NCBI GenBank assembly: GCA_017354375.1
Contig: JAFMRC010000012.1
Location: forward strand, 1 to 36,122
Length of the DNA stretch: 36,122 nucleotides
From: Nocardiopsaceae bacterium
Lineage (GTDB): Bacteria > Actinomycetota > Actinomycetes > Streptosporangiales > Streptosporangiaceae
Direction: 5' to 3'
The position numbers were made by a program, and so were the translations under genes. Every line of letters starts with the position of its first letter. Positions within the stretch are counted from its first letter, which is position 1. A model generated the notes under the pieces. That model saw only the letters and a list, made by a program, of their open reading frames with translations. It had not been told where the DNA came from and did no database searches. This document shows positions 8,555 to 16,025 of the stretch, one piece after another.

Positions 8555-8715
8555 GCTGTACGGCACGCCCGGCTCTCCGAACTCCTCGCCACCGGTCGTT
8601 ACCCCGGTTCGCCTCCGCCATCGCGGCCAACGGACCGCCGGAGCCCTTCGACCCGGAGGCTAACTTCGACCACGTCCTCGACCGGATCCTGGACGGACTG
8701 GTCGCCGAAAGATGA
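8555..8715 (+). pseudogene. Remnant of a TetR/AcrR regulator, C-terminal end only, frameshifted
   Basis: Too short for the ORF track. The DNA reads VRHARLSELLATGRYP, then after a one-base shift at about 8604 FASAIAANGPPEPFDPEANFDHVLDRILDGLVAER-stop (TGA 8713-8715). This pattern (RLxxLLATGRYP...FDFGLDRILDGL) is the usual end of the TetR C-terminal ligand domain. No helix-turn-helix N-terminus is present; the M50 gene occupies the space. It is most likely the scar of a regulator gene lost by deletion. Confidence 0.6.
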
Positions 8716-8728
8716 GGGTCAGGCCTTA

Positions 8729-9226
8729 TCAGGCTTTGTCGAGGGCGCTTTGGAGGGACTTCTTGTAGCCCTCGCTGGTGTAGGTGGCACCGCTGACCGC
8801 GTCGATGCGGGCGCTCTGGGCGGCGAGGGTCTCGCTGTTGAGCTTGGGGATCGACCTGGAGTCGATCTGCTGGCTATAGGAGCCGTCGTTGGTCTCCTGC
8901 AGCACCTTGACGCCGGTGATCTTCTTGCCAGCGAGCGTGACCTCGACTTGCATCGGGCCGTACTGGGTGCTGGCTACGCTGCCGGTGATCGTACGGGTCG
9001 ACTGCCCGGCGCCGCCTCCCGCCGAGCCCTTCGAGCCCGCCGATCCCTTCGAGGCCGAGCCCTTTCCGGAAGCCGACCCGGAGCCGGCGGATCCCCCGGC
9101 GGTGGCGACTCCCCCGGGGGCAGGCGCGGGCGGGGTGGCGGACACGGCGGCCGTATGGGTCTTGAACGACAGCAGCGCGGCAAGCCCGGCGGCGGTCCCG
9201 CCGAGGGTCACGAGGGCGCGGAGCAT
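8729..9226 (-). CDS. FMN-binding domain protein, exported or membrane-anchored
   Basis: 165 aa. An N-terminal hydrophobic segment (MLRALVTLGGTAAGLAALLSF) is followed by a Gly/Ser/Ala/Lys-rich linker (GSASGKGSASKGSAGSKG) and a C-terminal FMN-binding domain (about residues 80-165). The covalent FMN attachment motif is visible as SGATYTSEGY; in this family the flavin is linked through the Thr. The start ATG 9226 has GGAGGAG 5 nt upstream. It lies 20 bp downstream of the flavocytochrome gene and is cotranscribed with it, so it probably accepts or passes electrons to or from that protein on the outer face of the membrane. The partner relation is inferred from context. Confidence 0.88.
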   Translation of the reverse strand: MLRALVTLGGTAAGLAALLSFKTHTAAVSATPPAPAPGGVATAGGSAGSGSASGKGSASKGSAGSKGSAGGGAGQSTRTITGSVASTQYGPMQVEVTLAGKKITGVKVLQETNDGSYSQQIDSRSIPKLNSETLAAQSARIDAVSGATYTSEGYKKSLQSALDKA

Positions 9227-9246
9227 GCGGACTCCTCCGGTGGATC

Positions 9247-10770
9247 TCAGAAGTCGAACGACTCGTGGTGGATGCGGTGACGGCGGATGCCGGCGGCGCG
9301 CAGCGATTTCACGGCCGCCTCGGTCATGCCGGGCGGGCCGCAGACGTAGGCCTCGTAACGGTGCAGGCCGGACACCGCCGCCGCCAGGGACTCCGGGGCG
9401 AGCGGGTCGTAGCCGAGATCCCTGCGAGATCCGATCACGTAGTACAGGGTGGCGCCCCGGTCGGCGGCGATCGCGTTCAGCTCGCGACGGAACACGATGT
9501 CGCGCGGGTGGCTGGCCCGGTAGATGAGCGTGATGCCGTCGGACATCCGCTTGGGGATCGCGGCGAACATCGCCCGGATCGGGGTGATGCCGACGCCGCC
9601 CGCGATGAGCAGGACGCGGCGGCTGCTGAGCGCGGGCGTGAACGCGCCATACGGCCCTTCCGCGATCACCCGGGTACCCGGCGGCACGCTGGCCAGCGCG
9701 GCGCTGTGGTCACCGCGAGCCTTCACCGTGATCCGCATCATGTCCTGGCGCGGCATCGCCGACAGCGAGTACGGGTGCGACTGCCACCACAGCTGCCTGG
9801 TGAGGAACCGCCACCGGAAGAACTGGCCCGGCTCGGCCCCGAGCTTGTCGAGGTCGCGCCCGGTGATGTACAGCGACACGACGTCGGGCGACTCCATCGC
9901 GGCACCGTACACGGTGAACCGGTGCCGGGCGGCGCGGAGCAGCGGGGTGAGGAAGCGGTACCAGGCAATCAGCGCGCCCGCCGTGATATACAGCGCCGAC
10001 CACGCGATCCGCGCGTCGGAGTGAGCCGAGAACTCCTGGCCGACCGCGAACTGGTGGCTGAAGGCGAGCGCGATCGCCAGGTACGTGTACAGGTGCGCGT
10101 AGTACCAGGTCTCGTAGCTCATCCGGCGGCGGGCGGCGCGGGCGGAGAAAGCGCCGACGCCGAGCAACAGGAACCAGGCCACGGTCGCCATCAGCACGTC
10201 GGGGTAGCTCGTCAGGAGCGTGACGGACTGGCTGGTGACCGATTCGTGCGCGGTGACCGCGTAGCCCCAGACGATGCCGATCACGTGGCCGGTGACCAGG
10301 GTGATGACGTACCGGCCGACGTTCGCGTGCCAGCGCGCTAGACGGTCGGAGCCGATGCCTCGCTCCAGCGGCGGCAGCCTGGCCATCAGCACGACCAGGA
10401 CAACGAAGCCGTACCCGGCCAGCAGGCCGAGGATCCGACCGGCGTTCGTGAGGATGGCGCCGGTTCCCTGGACCGACGGGGTATCACGCCACCACAGCCA
10501 GACGACGCCGAGCGCGCCGAGCGTGATGAGGGTTACCACGACGGCGGGCGCGACCGGACGGATGGCACGCCGCGGCGCGGTCCGAACCTGAGCCTGCGGC
10601 CCGGTACGAGGCCTTGCCATCGGCCCACTTCGGGACCCGGTCATCGGCCCGCTACGGGGCCCGGTCATCGGCCCACTTCGGGGGCCGGTCATCGGTCCCG
10701 ACTGGGATCCGGCCATCGGCCCCGACCGGCGGCTTGGCGCCGGAGGCGGGTAGCTGACGCGGACGGCCAC
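9247..10770 (-). CDS. Ferric reductase-like transmembrane flavoprotein with FAD/NAD(P) domain
   Basis: 507 aa from GTG 10770 (AGGAG 6-8 nt upstream). N-terminal SGPMTGPR-type octapeptide repeats precede about six membrane helices (for example AVVVTLITLGALGVVWLWW, LLAGYGFVVLVVLMARL, NVGRYVITLVTGHVIGIVWG, MATVAWFLLLGVGAF, YYAHLYTYLAIALAFSHQF). Spaced His residues in the helices fit haem ligation in the ferric-reductase/NOX family. The C-terminal reductase shows the FAD motif HPYSLSAMP, the NAD(P) loop LLIAGGVGITPIRAMF and YVCGPPGMTEAAVK. It probably moves electrons from cytosolic NAD(P)H across the membrane to the FMN-binding protein encoded next, or to metal or oxygen. Final acceptor unknown. 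Confidence 0.87.
   Translation of the reverse strand: MAVRVSYPPPAPSRRSGPMAGSQSGPMTGPRSGPMTGPRSGPMTGSRSGPMARPRTGPQAQVRTAPRRAIRPVAPAVVVTLITLGALGVVWLWWRDTPSVQGTGAILTNAGRILGLLAGYGFVVLVVLMARLPPLERGIGSDRLARWHANVGRYVITLVTGHVIGIVWGYAVTAHESVTSQSVTLLTSYPDVLMATVAWFLLLGVGAFSARAARRRMSYETWYYAHLYTYLAIALAFSHQFAVGQEFSAHSDARIAWSALYITAGALIAWYRFLTPLLRAARHRFTVYGAAMESPDVVSLYITGRDLDKLGAEPGQFFRWRFLTRQLWWQSHPYSLSAMPRQDMMRITVKARGDHSAALASVPPGTRVIAEGPYGAFTPALSSRRVLLIAGGVGITPIRAMFAAIPKRMSDGITLIYRASHPRDIVFRRELNAIAADRGATLYYVIGSRRDLGYDPLAPESLAAAVSGLHRYEAYVCGPPGMTEAAVKSLRAAGIRRHRIHHESFDF
10606..10725 (-). repeat. Five 24-bp tandem repeats coding SGPM(T/A)G(P/S)R
   Basis: Residues 16-55 of the ferric-reductase-like protein are five copies of an octapeptide: SGPMAGSQ, SGPMTGPR, SGPMTGPR, SGPMTGSR, SGPMARPR. 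The DNA unit is about 24 bp with small drifts. The tract lies in the predicted cytosolic N-terminus ahead of the first helix. The repeated Met codons could serve as alternative starts, but only the GTG at 10770 has a good ribosome site. Confidence 0.8.
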
Positions 10771-10839
10771 GTCATCTCCTCTCGGATCGGGCAGCCTGCC
10801 CCGATCTGGTCGGAATTACCTCATGTCCAGGTCTACGGG

Positions 10840-10888
10840 TAACTCGCTCCCATGGTTTGGGATGCGCCGCATCCGTAAGAGCGAGTTA
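10840..10888. promoter_or_regulatory. Nested hairpin in the leader of the flavocytochrome operon
   Basis: TAACTCGCTC (10840-10849) pairs perfectly with GAGCGAGTTA (10879-10888). Inside the loop GGATGCG-C-CGCATCC is a second perfect palindrome. It lies 70-118 nt upstream of the GTG start at 10770. It could be an RNA structure in the 5' leader or a DNA operator. The surrounding intergenic region (10771-11065) otherwise holds only the 65-bp repeat element. Confidence 0.5.
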
Positions 10889-10955
10889 AGAAATCCCGTA
10901 CCGAAGACTGAGCATTCAGAGGATTCGGAGAGGAAAGCGAGAGAGGGTCGCGGCC

Positions 10956-11020
10956 GACCTCGCATCAACGGCACTTTGCTACGGCTGTAGGCGTAGCAAC
11001 GGCACTTTCATCCGGGGCGA
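10956..11020 (+). repeat. 65-bp dispersed hairpin element, copy A
   Basis: Shares 54 of 65 positions with the block at 31496-31560. Most differences are in the loop and the last eight bases. It holds an imperfect hairpin (TTGCTACGGC-loop-GCGTAGCAA) flanked by a direct repeat CAACGGCACTTT. It lies just after the HAD gene's stop on the opposite strand, where it might also act as a terminator. Confidence 0.75.
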
Positions 11021-11065
11021 GGCGGGGGTCGGCGAGGCCGGGGCTGGGGAGGCCGAGGGGAGCGG

Positions 11066-11758
11066 TTACGAGCCGTCGGTGCGGACGCCGGTCTCGTCGA
11101 TGCGGGTGAGCATCTCTGCGGGATCGGCGAAAACGCGGTAGGCGCCGGCCCGCTCCAGTTCCTCGCGACCGTACCCACCGGATTGCACGCCGATGCCGAG
11201 CGCGCCCGCGCGGCGGGCGGCGAGCAGGTCCCAGACACTGTCGCCGACGACCATCGCGTGCCGCGGCTCGACGTCGAGCAGCGACGCCGCGGCCAGGAAC
11301 AGGTCCGGGTCGGGCTTAGCGTGCCGCACCAGGTCGCGCGTTACCATCGGGGTGTCCTCACCGAGCCCGAGCAGTTCCAGGGCGGGCCGGGCGGTCTCGG
11401 CCAGGCCGCTGGTGGCGATCGCCCACTTGGCGCCGACGCTGGTCAGCGTGGCCAGCAGCTCCCGGGCGCCGGGCAGGGCGGTGACCGAATCGCTTCGCTT
11501 GCGGAATTCGTCGGCGTGCGCGGCCTGCATCTGGGAGATCTCGTCCCGCGTCAGGGAACGGCCGGTCTCGCGCACCAGGGCGTGCGCGAGAAGGCCGCCG
11601 CTCATTCCGATTCGCCGGTGGATCCGCCACACCGAAAGGTCGATGCCGATGCTCGCCAGCGCCGCGTGCCAGGCGATCACGTGCTGATAGACGCTGTCGA
11701 TGAGGGTCCCGTCGAGGTCGAACAGGAACGCCGGGACCGGCGCCTCCGGGTAATCCAC
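11066..11758 (-). CDS. HAD-superfamily phosphatase (phosphoglycolate phosphatase/beta-PGM-like)
   Basis: 230 aa from GTG 11758 (VDYPEAPVPAFLFDLDGTLIDS). All four HAD motifs are present: nucleophile DLDGT (Asp14, Asp16), Thr/Ser motif IATSG, lysine in HAKPDPDLFL and acidic motif MVVGDSVWD. A helical cap lies between motifs I and II (HVIAWHAALASIGIDLSVWRIHRRIGMSGGLL). It should dephosphorylate small phosphometabolites in the cytoplasm; the substrate is not determined. The ORF track extends it to 11956, but that extension is translation of the upstream repeat array and should be discarded. It is a single gene with no operon partner; the dehydrogenase operon ends 259 bp upstream. Confidence 0.87.
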   Translation of the reverse strand: MDYPEAPVPAFLFDLDGTLIDSVYQHVIAWHAALASIGIDLSVWRIHRRIGMSGGLLAHALVRETGRSLTRDEISQMQAAHADEFRKRSDSVTALPGARELLATLTSVGAKWAIATSGLAETARPALELLGLGEDTPMVTRDLVRHAKPDPDLFLAAASLLDVEPRHAMVVGDSVWDLLAARRAGALGIGVQSGGYGREELERAGAYRVFADPAEMLTRIDETGVRTDGS

Positions 11759-11818
11759 CCGTCCAGTGTGGCACAACGGCGTGCCACCCCACCCCTCCCC
11801 CGCCCATCCCACTAGGCC

Positions 11819-11991
11819 CGAATGCGCACTTGGGCAACCTCTAGCTGGCCCGAGCGCGCACTTGGCACGTTTGGTGGCGGTGGGCGAGCGGGCCCGAATG
11901 CGCGCTTGGCACGTTTGGTGGCGGTGGGCGAGCAGGCCGAATGCGCACTTGGGCAACCTCTAGCTGGCCCAAGCGCGCACTTGGCACGCTG
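11819..11991. repeat. Imperfect repeat array, five (A/G)TGCGC-CTTGG(G)CA units
   Basis: Units GAATGCGCACTTGGGCA, GAGCGCGCACTTGGCAC, GAATGCGCGCTTGGCAC, GAATGCGCACTTGGGCA and AAGCGCGCACTTGGCAC are separated by two spacer types: AACCTCTAGCTGGCCC (twice) and a TTTGGTGGCGGTGGGCGAGC spacer (twice). The first and last pairs form a near-identical 50-bp block. It fills the 259 bp between the HAD start and the dehydrogenase stop. Both strands show spurious ORFs through it. I see no gene here. The pattern does not match a CRISPR: the repeats are short and degenerate and the spacers recur. Confidence 0.75.
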
Positions 11992-12017
11992 GGAGGTGGT
12001 GTGGCGCGCGGGAGCGG

Positions 12018-13025
12018 TTAGGGACGCACGTGGGTCTTGATGCCGCGGCTGTTGCGGACGCGGTCCAGGGCCTCGCCGAACTCCTCGAGCGGGAGCGGCT
12101 CGGACAGCAGCGGGCGCACGTCCACCGCGCCGGACGCCAGCAGTTCCACGGCGGGCGCGAAGCTGCGCAGGATCGCCATCGACCCGGTGATCGTGATCTC
12201 ATCGTTGTAGATGCGGAACGGCGACGCCGCGATCGACGCGTCCGCCGCCGACACTCCGAACACCAGCAGCCGCCCGCCGCGGTCCAGGAGCCCGGCCGCG
12301 CCCTCGATCACGGGCGCGACTCCGGTGGCGTCGACGGCGATCTCGAAGCGCTGGTCCGCGAGCTCGGCGAGGTCCGTGGCCACGGCGGAGGCACCCAGCT
12401 TGCGCGCCACCTCCAGGCGGGCCGGAACGCGGTCGACAACCGTTACCGGCCCGTAGCCGAAGTGCACCATCAGCTGCAGCAGGAGCAGGCCCATCGTGCC
12501 GGCCCCGGTCAGCACCGCCGTGTCACCGGCGGTGCCGCTAAGCCCGGGGGGGCCGAGCCGCCGCAGGCCATGCACCGCGCACGCCAGCGGCTCGGTCATC
12601 GCGCCCTGCTGCCCGTCCAGCCCTGGCGGCAAGCGGTACGCGTTGACGGCGGGGACGGCGACGTACTCGGCGAACGCGCCGTCGATCGTGTCGCCGATCG
12701 CTCCCCAGTTCTCGCACAGGTTGTCCCGCCCCGCCCGGCAGCGCCTGCAGTAGCCGCAGAACAGCGACGGATCGACCGCGACCCTGTCCCCCGCCGACAA
12801 GCCGAGGGACACGTCGGGGGAGACGGCGGCGATCGTTCCGGCGAATTCGTGACCGGGGGTGATCGGATACGGGGTCGGCGGGAACTCGCCATCCATGATG
12901 TGCAGGTCCGTGCCGCAAACTCCGCACGCCTCCACCCTGACGACGATCTGCCCCTCACCCGGCGCCGGGTCCGGCACCTCCGCCACCCGGAAGCTGCCGG
13001 GGCGGTCGAGCACGATGGCCCGCAT
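12018..13025 (-). CDS. Zinc-dependent medium-chain alcohol/polyol dehydrogenase
   Basis: 335 aa MDR dehydrogenase of the sorbitol/threonine dehydrogenase type. Catalytic zinc ligands are Cys37 (GVCGTD) and His59-Glu60 (GHE); the four structural-zinc Cys are at 90, 93, 96 and 104 (FCGYCRRC...NLCENW). The NAD fold is AVLTGAGTMGLLLLQLMV. It should oxidise a polyol or sugar secondary alcohol to the ketose with NAD. Start ATG 13025 has a strong AGGAGGT 6 nt upstream. It is last in the CUT1 importer operon, 20 bp after the ATPase stop, which suggests that the imported substrate is a sugar alcohol oxidised by this enzyme. Substrate inferred from context only. Confidence 0.88.
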   Translation of the reverse strand: MRAIVLDRPGSFRVAEVPDPAPGEGQIVVRVEACGVCGTDLHIMDGEFPPTPYPITPGHEFAGTIAAVSPDVSLGLSAGDRVAVDPSLFCGYCRRCRAGRDNLCENWGAIGDTIDGAFAEYVAVPAVNAYRLPPGLDGQQGAMTEPLACAVHGLRRLGPPGLSGTAGDTAVLTGAGTMGLLLLQLMVHFGYGPVTVVDRVPARLEVARKLGASAVATDLAELADQRFEIAVDATGVAPVIEGAAGLLDRGGRLLVFGVSAADASIAASPFRIYNDEITITGSMAILRSFAPAVELLASGAVDVRPLLSEPLPLEEFGEALDRVRNSRGIKTHVRP

Positions 13026-13045
13026 GACACCTCCTATAAGCAGTG

Positions 13046-14185
13046 TTAGGCCGCGATGCGGGCGCCCGTTCCCGGGTGGAACGCGAGCACGTCCGCGGGA
13101 TCCACGCTAAGCGTGACCTTTTCCCCGGGGGACGGCGGCCTGCGCCCCTCCGCCCGCGCCACCACCGGGTCGCCGCCCCTCTCGCCAGGGACGCCGCCGG
13201 AGTCGCCGCCGGAGTCGCCGTCCAGGCGGACGTGCAGCAGCGCGTCCGCGCCTAGCTCCTCGACCAGGATCACATGGCCGGATAGGAGTCGCGACGATCC
13301 GTTCGGTATACCGGGGTTGTCCTTGGTGGTAAGCCGCAGGTGCTCGGGCCGGATGCCGACGACCACCTCGCTCAGCCCGGATGGGAGCCCGGGCGGGAGC
13401 GGGATCACGGTGCCGGGCAGGAGGGCGCCGCCGTCGGCGAGCGGGGCGGTGCGCAGGTTCATCGCGGGCGAGCCGATGAAGCCGGCCACGAACTGGTTGA
13501 CCGGGTTGTCGTACAGCTCGCGCGGGGTGCCGCACTGCTGCAGCCTGCCGCCGGACAGCACCGCCACCCGGTGGCCCATCGTCATCGCCTCCACCTGGTC
13601 GTGGGTGACGTAGACCGTCGTGATGCCCAGGCGCCGCTGCAGCTCGGCGATCTGGCCGCGGGTGTGCACGCGGAGCTTGGCGTCCAGGTTGGACAGCGGC
13701 TCGTCCATGAGGAAGACCTTCGGCTCGCGGACGATCGCACGGCCCATGGCGACGCGCTGGCGCTGGCCGCCGGACAGCTGCTTCGGCTTGCGGTCGAGCA
13801 TCGACTCGTCCAGGTCGAGGAGCCTGGCGGCCTCGCGGACCCTACGGTCGCGTTCGGGCTTCGGGACCCGCTGCATCTTCAGGGCGAAGCCCATGTTCTC
13901 GGCGACGGTCTTGCCCGGGTACAGGGCGTAGTTCTGGAAGACCATGGCGATGTCGCGGTCCTTGGGCGGCGTGCCGCTGACATCCGCGCCGCCGATCTCG
14001 ACCCTCCCGGCGTCCACCGGTTCCAGGCCCGCGAGCATGCGCAGTGCCGTCGTCTTGCCGGAGCCGGACGGGCCGACGAGCACCATGAACTCGCCGTCCT
14101 TGATCCCCAGGTCGAGCGTGTCCACCGCCGGGACCGCGCCCTTGGCGTAGACGCGGCTGGCCTTGGAGTAGGTGACTGCTGCCAT
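13046..14185 (-). CDS. ABC sugar transporter ATPase, MalK/UgpC-type
   Basis: 379 aa. Walker A GPSGSGKTT (38-46), Q-loop MVFQNYALYP, signature LSGGQRQRVA (137-146), Walker B VFLMDEPLSNLD and H-loop His195 are all intact. The C-terminal OB-type regulatory domain (from about residue 235; TAPLADGG, VVGIRPEHLRL) is typical of CUT1 ATPases that energise several sugar permeases. The start ATG 14185 overlaps the upstream permease stop by one base (TAATG), which fixes the start; the ORF-track extension to 14704 is spurious. A Gly/Asp-rich insert (LDGDSGGDSGGVPGERGGDP) lies near the C-terminus. One copy of the dispersed CCGAACGGAT decamer codes IPNGSS. Confidence 0.92.
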   Translation of the reverse strand: MAAVTYSKASRVYAKGAVPAVDTLDLGIKDGEFMVLVGPSGSGKTTALRMLAGLEPVDAGRVEIGGADVSGTPPKDRDIAMVFQNYALYPGKTVAENMGFALKMQRVPKPERDRRVREAARLLDLDESMLDRKPKQLSGGQRQRVAMGRAIVREPKVFLMDEPLSNLDAKLRVHTRGQIAELQRRLGITTVYVTHDQVEAMTMGHRVAVLSGGRLQQCGTPRELYDNPVNQFVAGFIGSPAMNLRTAPLADGGALLPGTVIPLPPGLPSGLSEVVVGIRPEHLRLTTKDNPGIPNGSSRLLSGHVILVEELGADALLHVRLDGDSGGDSGGVPGERGGDPVVARAEGRRPPSPGEKVTLSVDPADVLAFHPGTGARIAA

Positions 14186-15063
14186 TACTTGATCGCTCCC
14201 ATCGAGAGGCCGCGGACCAGGGACCGCTGCGCGATCCAGCCGACGATGATCACCGGGACGGAGGCGACCGTCGCCGCCGCCGACAGGTGCGCGATGTACA
14301 GGCCCTCCTGCGGTACGGAGCTGATCAGGAACATCGGCATCGTCGCGGCCTTGGTGACGGTCAGGTTGAGGGCCAGGAACAGCTCGTTCCAGGCGAAGAT
14401 GACGCAGATGAGCGCGGTGGAGACCAGGCCGGGCGAGACCACGGGCATGATGACCTCGGTGATCTCCCGGATCCGTCCCGCGCCGTCGAGGCGGGCGGCC
14501 TCCAGGGTCTCGGACGGGACCTCCAGCATGAACGAGCGCAGCATCCAGATCGCCAGCGGCAGGTTCATCGCGGCGTACAGGATGATCAGCGCCCAGATGC
14601 TGTCCAGCAGGCCGGTCCGCAGCACCAGGATGTACAGCGGCCCGATCGCGGCGACCACCGGCAGCATCTTGGTGGAGATGAAGAAGAACAGGCCGTCTCG
14701 CCACCGTTTCACCGGCCGTACCGATAGGGCGTAGGCGGCGGGCAGGCCCAGGACCAGCACCAGGATGGTGGAGCCGATCGTGGCGATGGCGGAGTTGGTG
14801 ATGTAGGGCCCCATGCCGCTGAAGACGATTGTGAATTCGCTGAGCGTCGGGCTGAAGGTGAACCGCGGCGGCCAGGTCTCGGCGGCCGACTCCGGCTTGA
14901 AGGCCGTGATCACCATCCAGCCGATCGGCAGGAAGACGATCAGGCCGACGATCCAGGCGCCGAGGGTGAGGCCGGTCTTGCGGGCGACCGCCTTCCCGGA
15001 CGTGCTCTTCGTGGGTACGGCCGGCACGGTGTTGCTGTTATCAACCGGGGCTATCGCGGTCAT
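14185..15063 (-). CDS. CUT1 ABC sugar/polyol transporter permease (second subunit)
   Basis: 292 aa, six-helix membrane permease. Helices begin at GLTLGAWIVGLIVFLPIGWMVITAF. The EAA loop is ETLEAARLDGAGRIREITEVIMPVVSP, which docks on the ATPase. It ends SLVRGLSMGAIK, characteristic of MalG/SmoG-type subunits. ATG 15063 overlaps the upstream permease stop as ATGA, so the long ORF to 15924 is not the gene. The N-terminal cytosolic tail (PVDNSNTVPAVPTKSTSG) contains the dodecamer TTGCTGTTATCA on the plus strand, an apparent short insertion. Confidence 0.92.
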   Translation of the reverse strand: MTAIAPVDNSNTVPAVPTKSTSGKAVARKTGLTLGAWIVGLIVFLPIGWMVITAFKPESAAETWPPRFTFSPTLSEFTIVFSGMGPYITNSAIATIGSTILVLVLGLPAAYALSVRPVKRWRDGLFFFISTKMLPVVAAIGPLYILVLRTGLLDSIWALIILYAAMNLPLAIWMLRSFMLEVPSETLEAARLDGAGRIREITEVIMPVVSPGLVSTALICVIFAWNELFLALNLTVTKAATMPMFLISSVPQEGLYIAHLSAAATVASVPVIIVGWIAQRSLVRGLSMGAIK

Positions 15064-15998
15064 CGTGCCTCCTCGAACTGGAAGACCCGGGCGAACATCC
15101 GCAGCGCGAACGACGCCACGATGATCGTCAGGACCACGGTGACCACGCCCGCCGCGGCCGAGCCGCCGATGTCGAACGCGTAGTTCACCTTCTCGTACAG
15201 GTAGTAGGGCAGGGTCGTGGTCTGCGTGCCGGGTCCGCCCTGGGTCATCAGCCGGATCTGGTCGAACGTGGTCACCAGGTAGATCGTGCCGAGCAGGATG
15301 CCGAGCTCCAGGTACGGCCGCAGGTGCGGGACCGTCAGCTCGCGGAAGGTGGACCAGGCACTTGCCCCGTCGACCTTCGCCGCTTCCAGGACGTCGCCGG
15401 GCTGGCTCTGCAGCCCGGCCAGGACGATCAGCATCATGAACGGCATCCACTGCCAGACCATGACGACGATGACCGTGCCGTAGGCGTGATTGGACAGCCA
15501 GGCCTCGTGGTTGACGCCGAACGGCGCCAGCAGGTAGTTCAGCAGGCCGAAGTTCGGGTCGAGCATCGGTCCCTGCCAGATCAGGGCGGCCGCGGCCGGC
15601 ATGACCAGGAACGGCGTGATGATCAGGGTCCGCACGACGCCCCGGCCGGGGAACTTCCGGTCCAGGAGGACGGCGAGCGCGGTCCCGATGATCACCGTCA
15701 GCAGGACGGCGATGACCGTCATGGTCACGGTGCGGACGATCGCGTTCAGGAAGTCGGGGTCGGTGAAGACGTGCGCGTAGTTGCTGACGCCGTTGAACCA
15801 GGAGCCGCCGGGCTCGTTCCAGTAATAGCTCTGGAAGCTGTACCAGATCATCACCAGGAACGGGACCTGGGTGACGATGATGGTGTAGAGGAGGGCGGGC
15901 AGCAGCGGCAGCCGCCGTGACCATTTCTCGCGGGCGCTCATCGCGCGCGGCCGCGGGCCGGCCGGGGCGGTGGGCGGCGCTTGTTCGAGGACAGCCAT
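15060..15998 (-). CDS. CUT1 ABC sugar/polyol transporter permease (first subunit)
   Basis: 312 aa, six membrane helices beginning LPLLPALLYTIIVTQVPFLVMIWYSF. The EAA loop is DVLEAAKVDGASAWSTFRELTVPHLRP, as in MalF/SmoF-type permeases. GAGG lies about 9 nt upstream of ATG 15998. It follows the solute-binding protein by 27 bp and overlaps the next permease by 4 bp. With the binding protein, second permease and ATPase it forms a complete importer. Confidence 0.92.
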   Translation of the reverse strand: MAVLEQAPPTAPAGPRPRAMSAREKWSRRLPLLPALLYTIIVTQVPFLVMIWYSFQSYYWNEPGGSWFNGVSNYAHVFTDPDFLNAIVRTVTMTVIAVLLTVIIGTALAVLLDRKFPGRGVVRTLIITPFLVMPAAAALIWQGPMLDPNFGLLNYLLAPFGVNHEAWLSNHAYGTVIVVMVWQWMPFMMLIVLAGLQSQPGDVLEAAKVDGASAWSTFRELTVPHLRPYLELGILLGTIYLVTTFDQIRLMTQGGPGTQTTTLPYYLYEKVNYAFDIGGSAAAGVVTVVLTIIVASFALRMFARVFQFEEAR

Positions 15999-16025
15999 GG
16001 TGTTTTCCTCAGCGGGGTATGCGGG

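Noticed and set aside
11819-11991. Possible CRISPR array
   Set aside because: Repeats are 17 bp and degenerate, spacers recur and are themselves related; no cas gene is nearby.
13340-14734. 464-aa plus-strand ORF opposite the importer ATPase and permease
   Set aside because: Arg/Gly/His-rich, no domain, exactly antisense to clear transporter genes; a GC-driven shadow frame.
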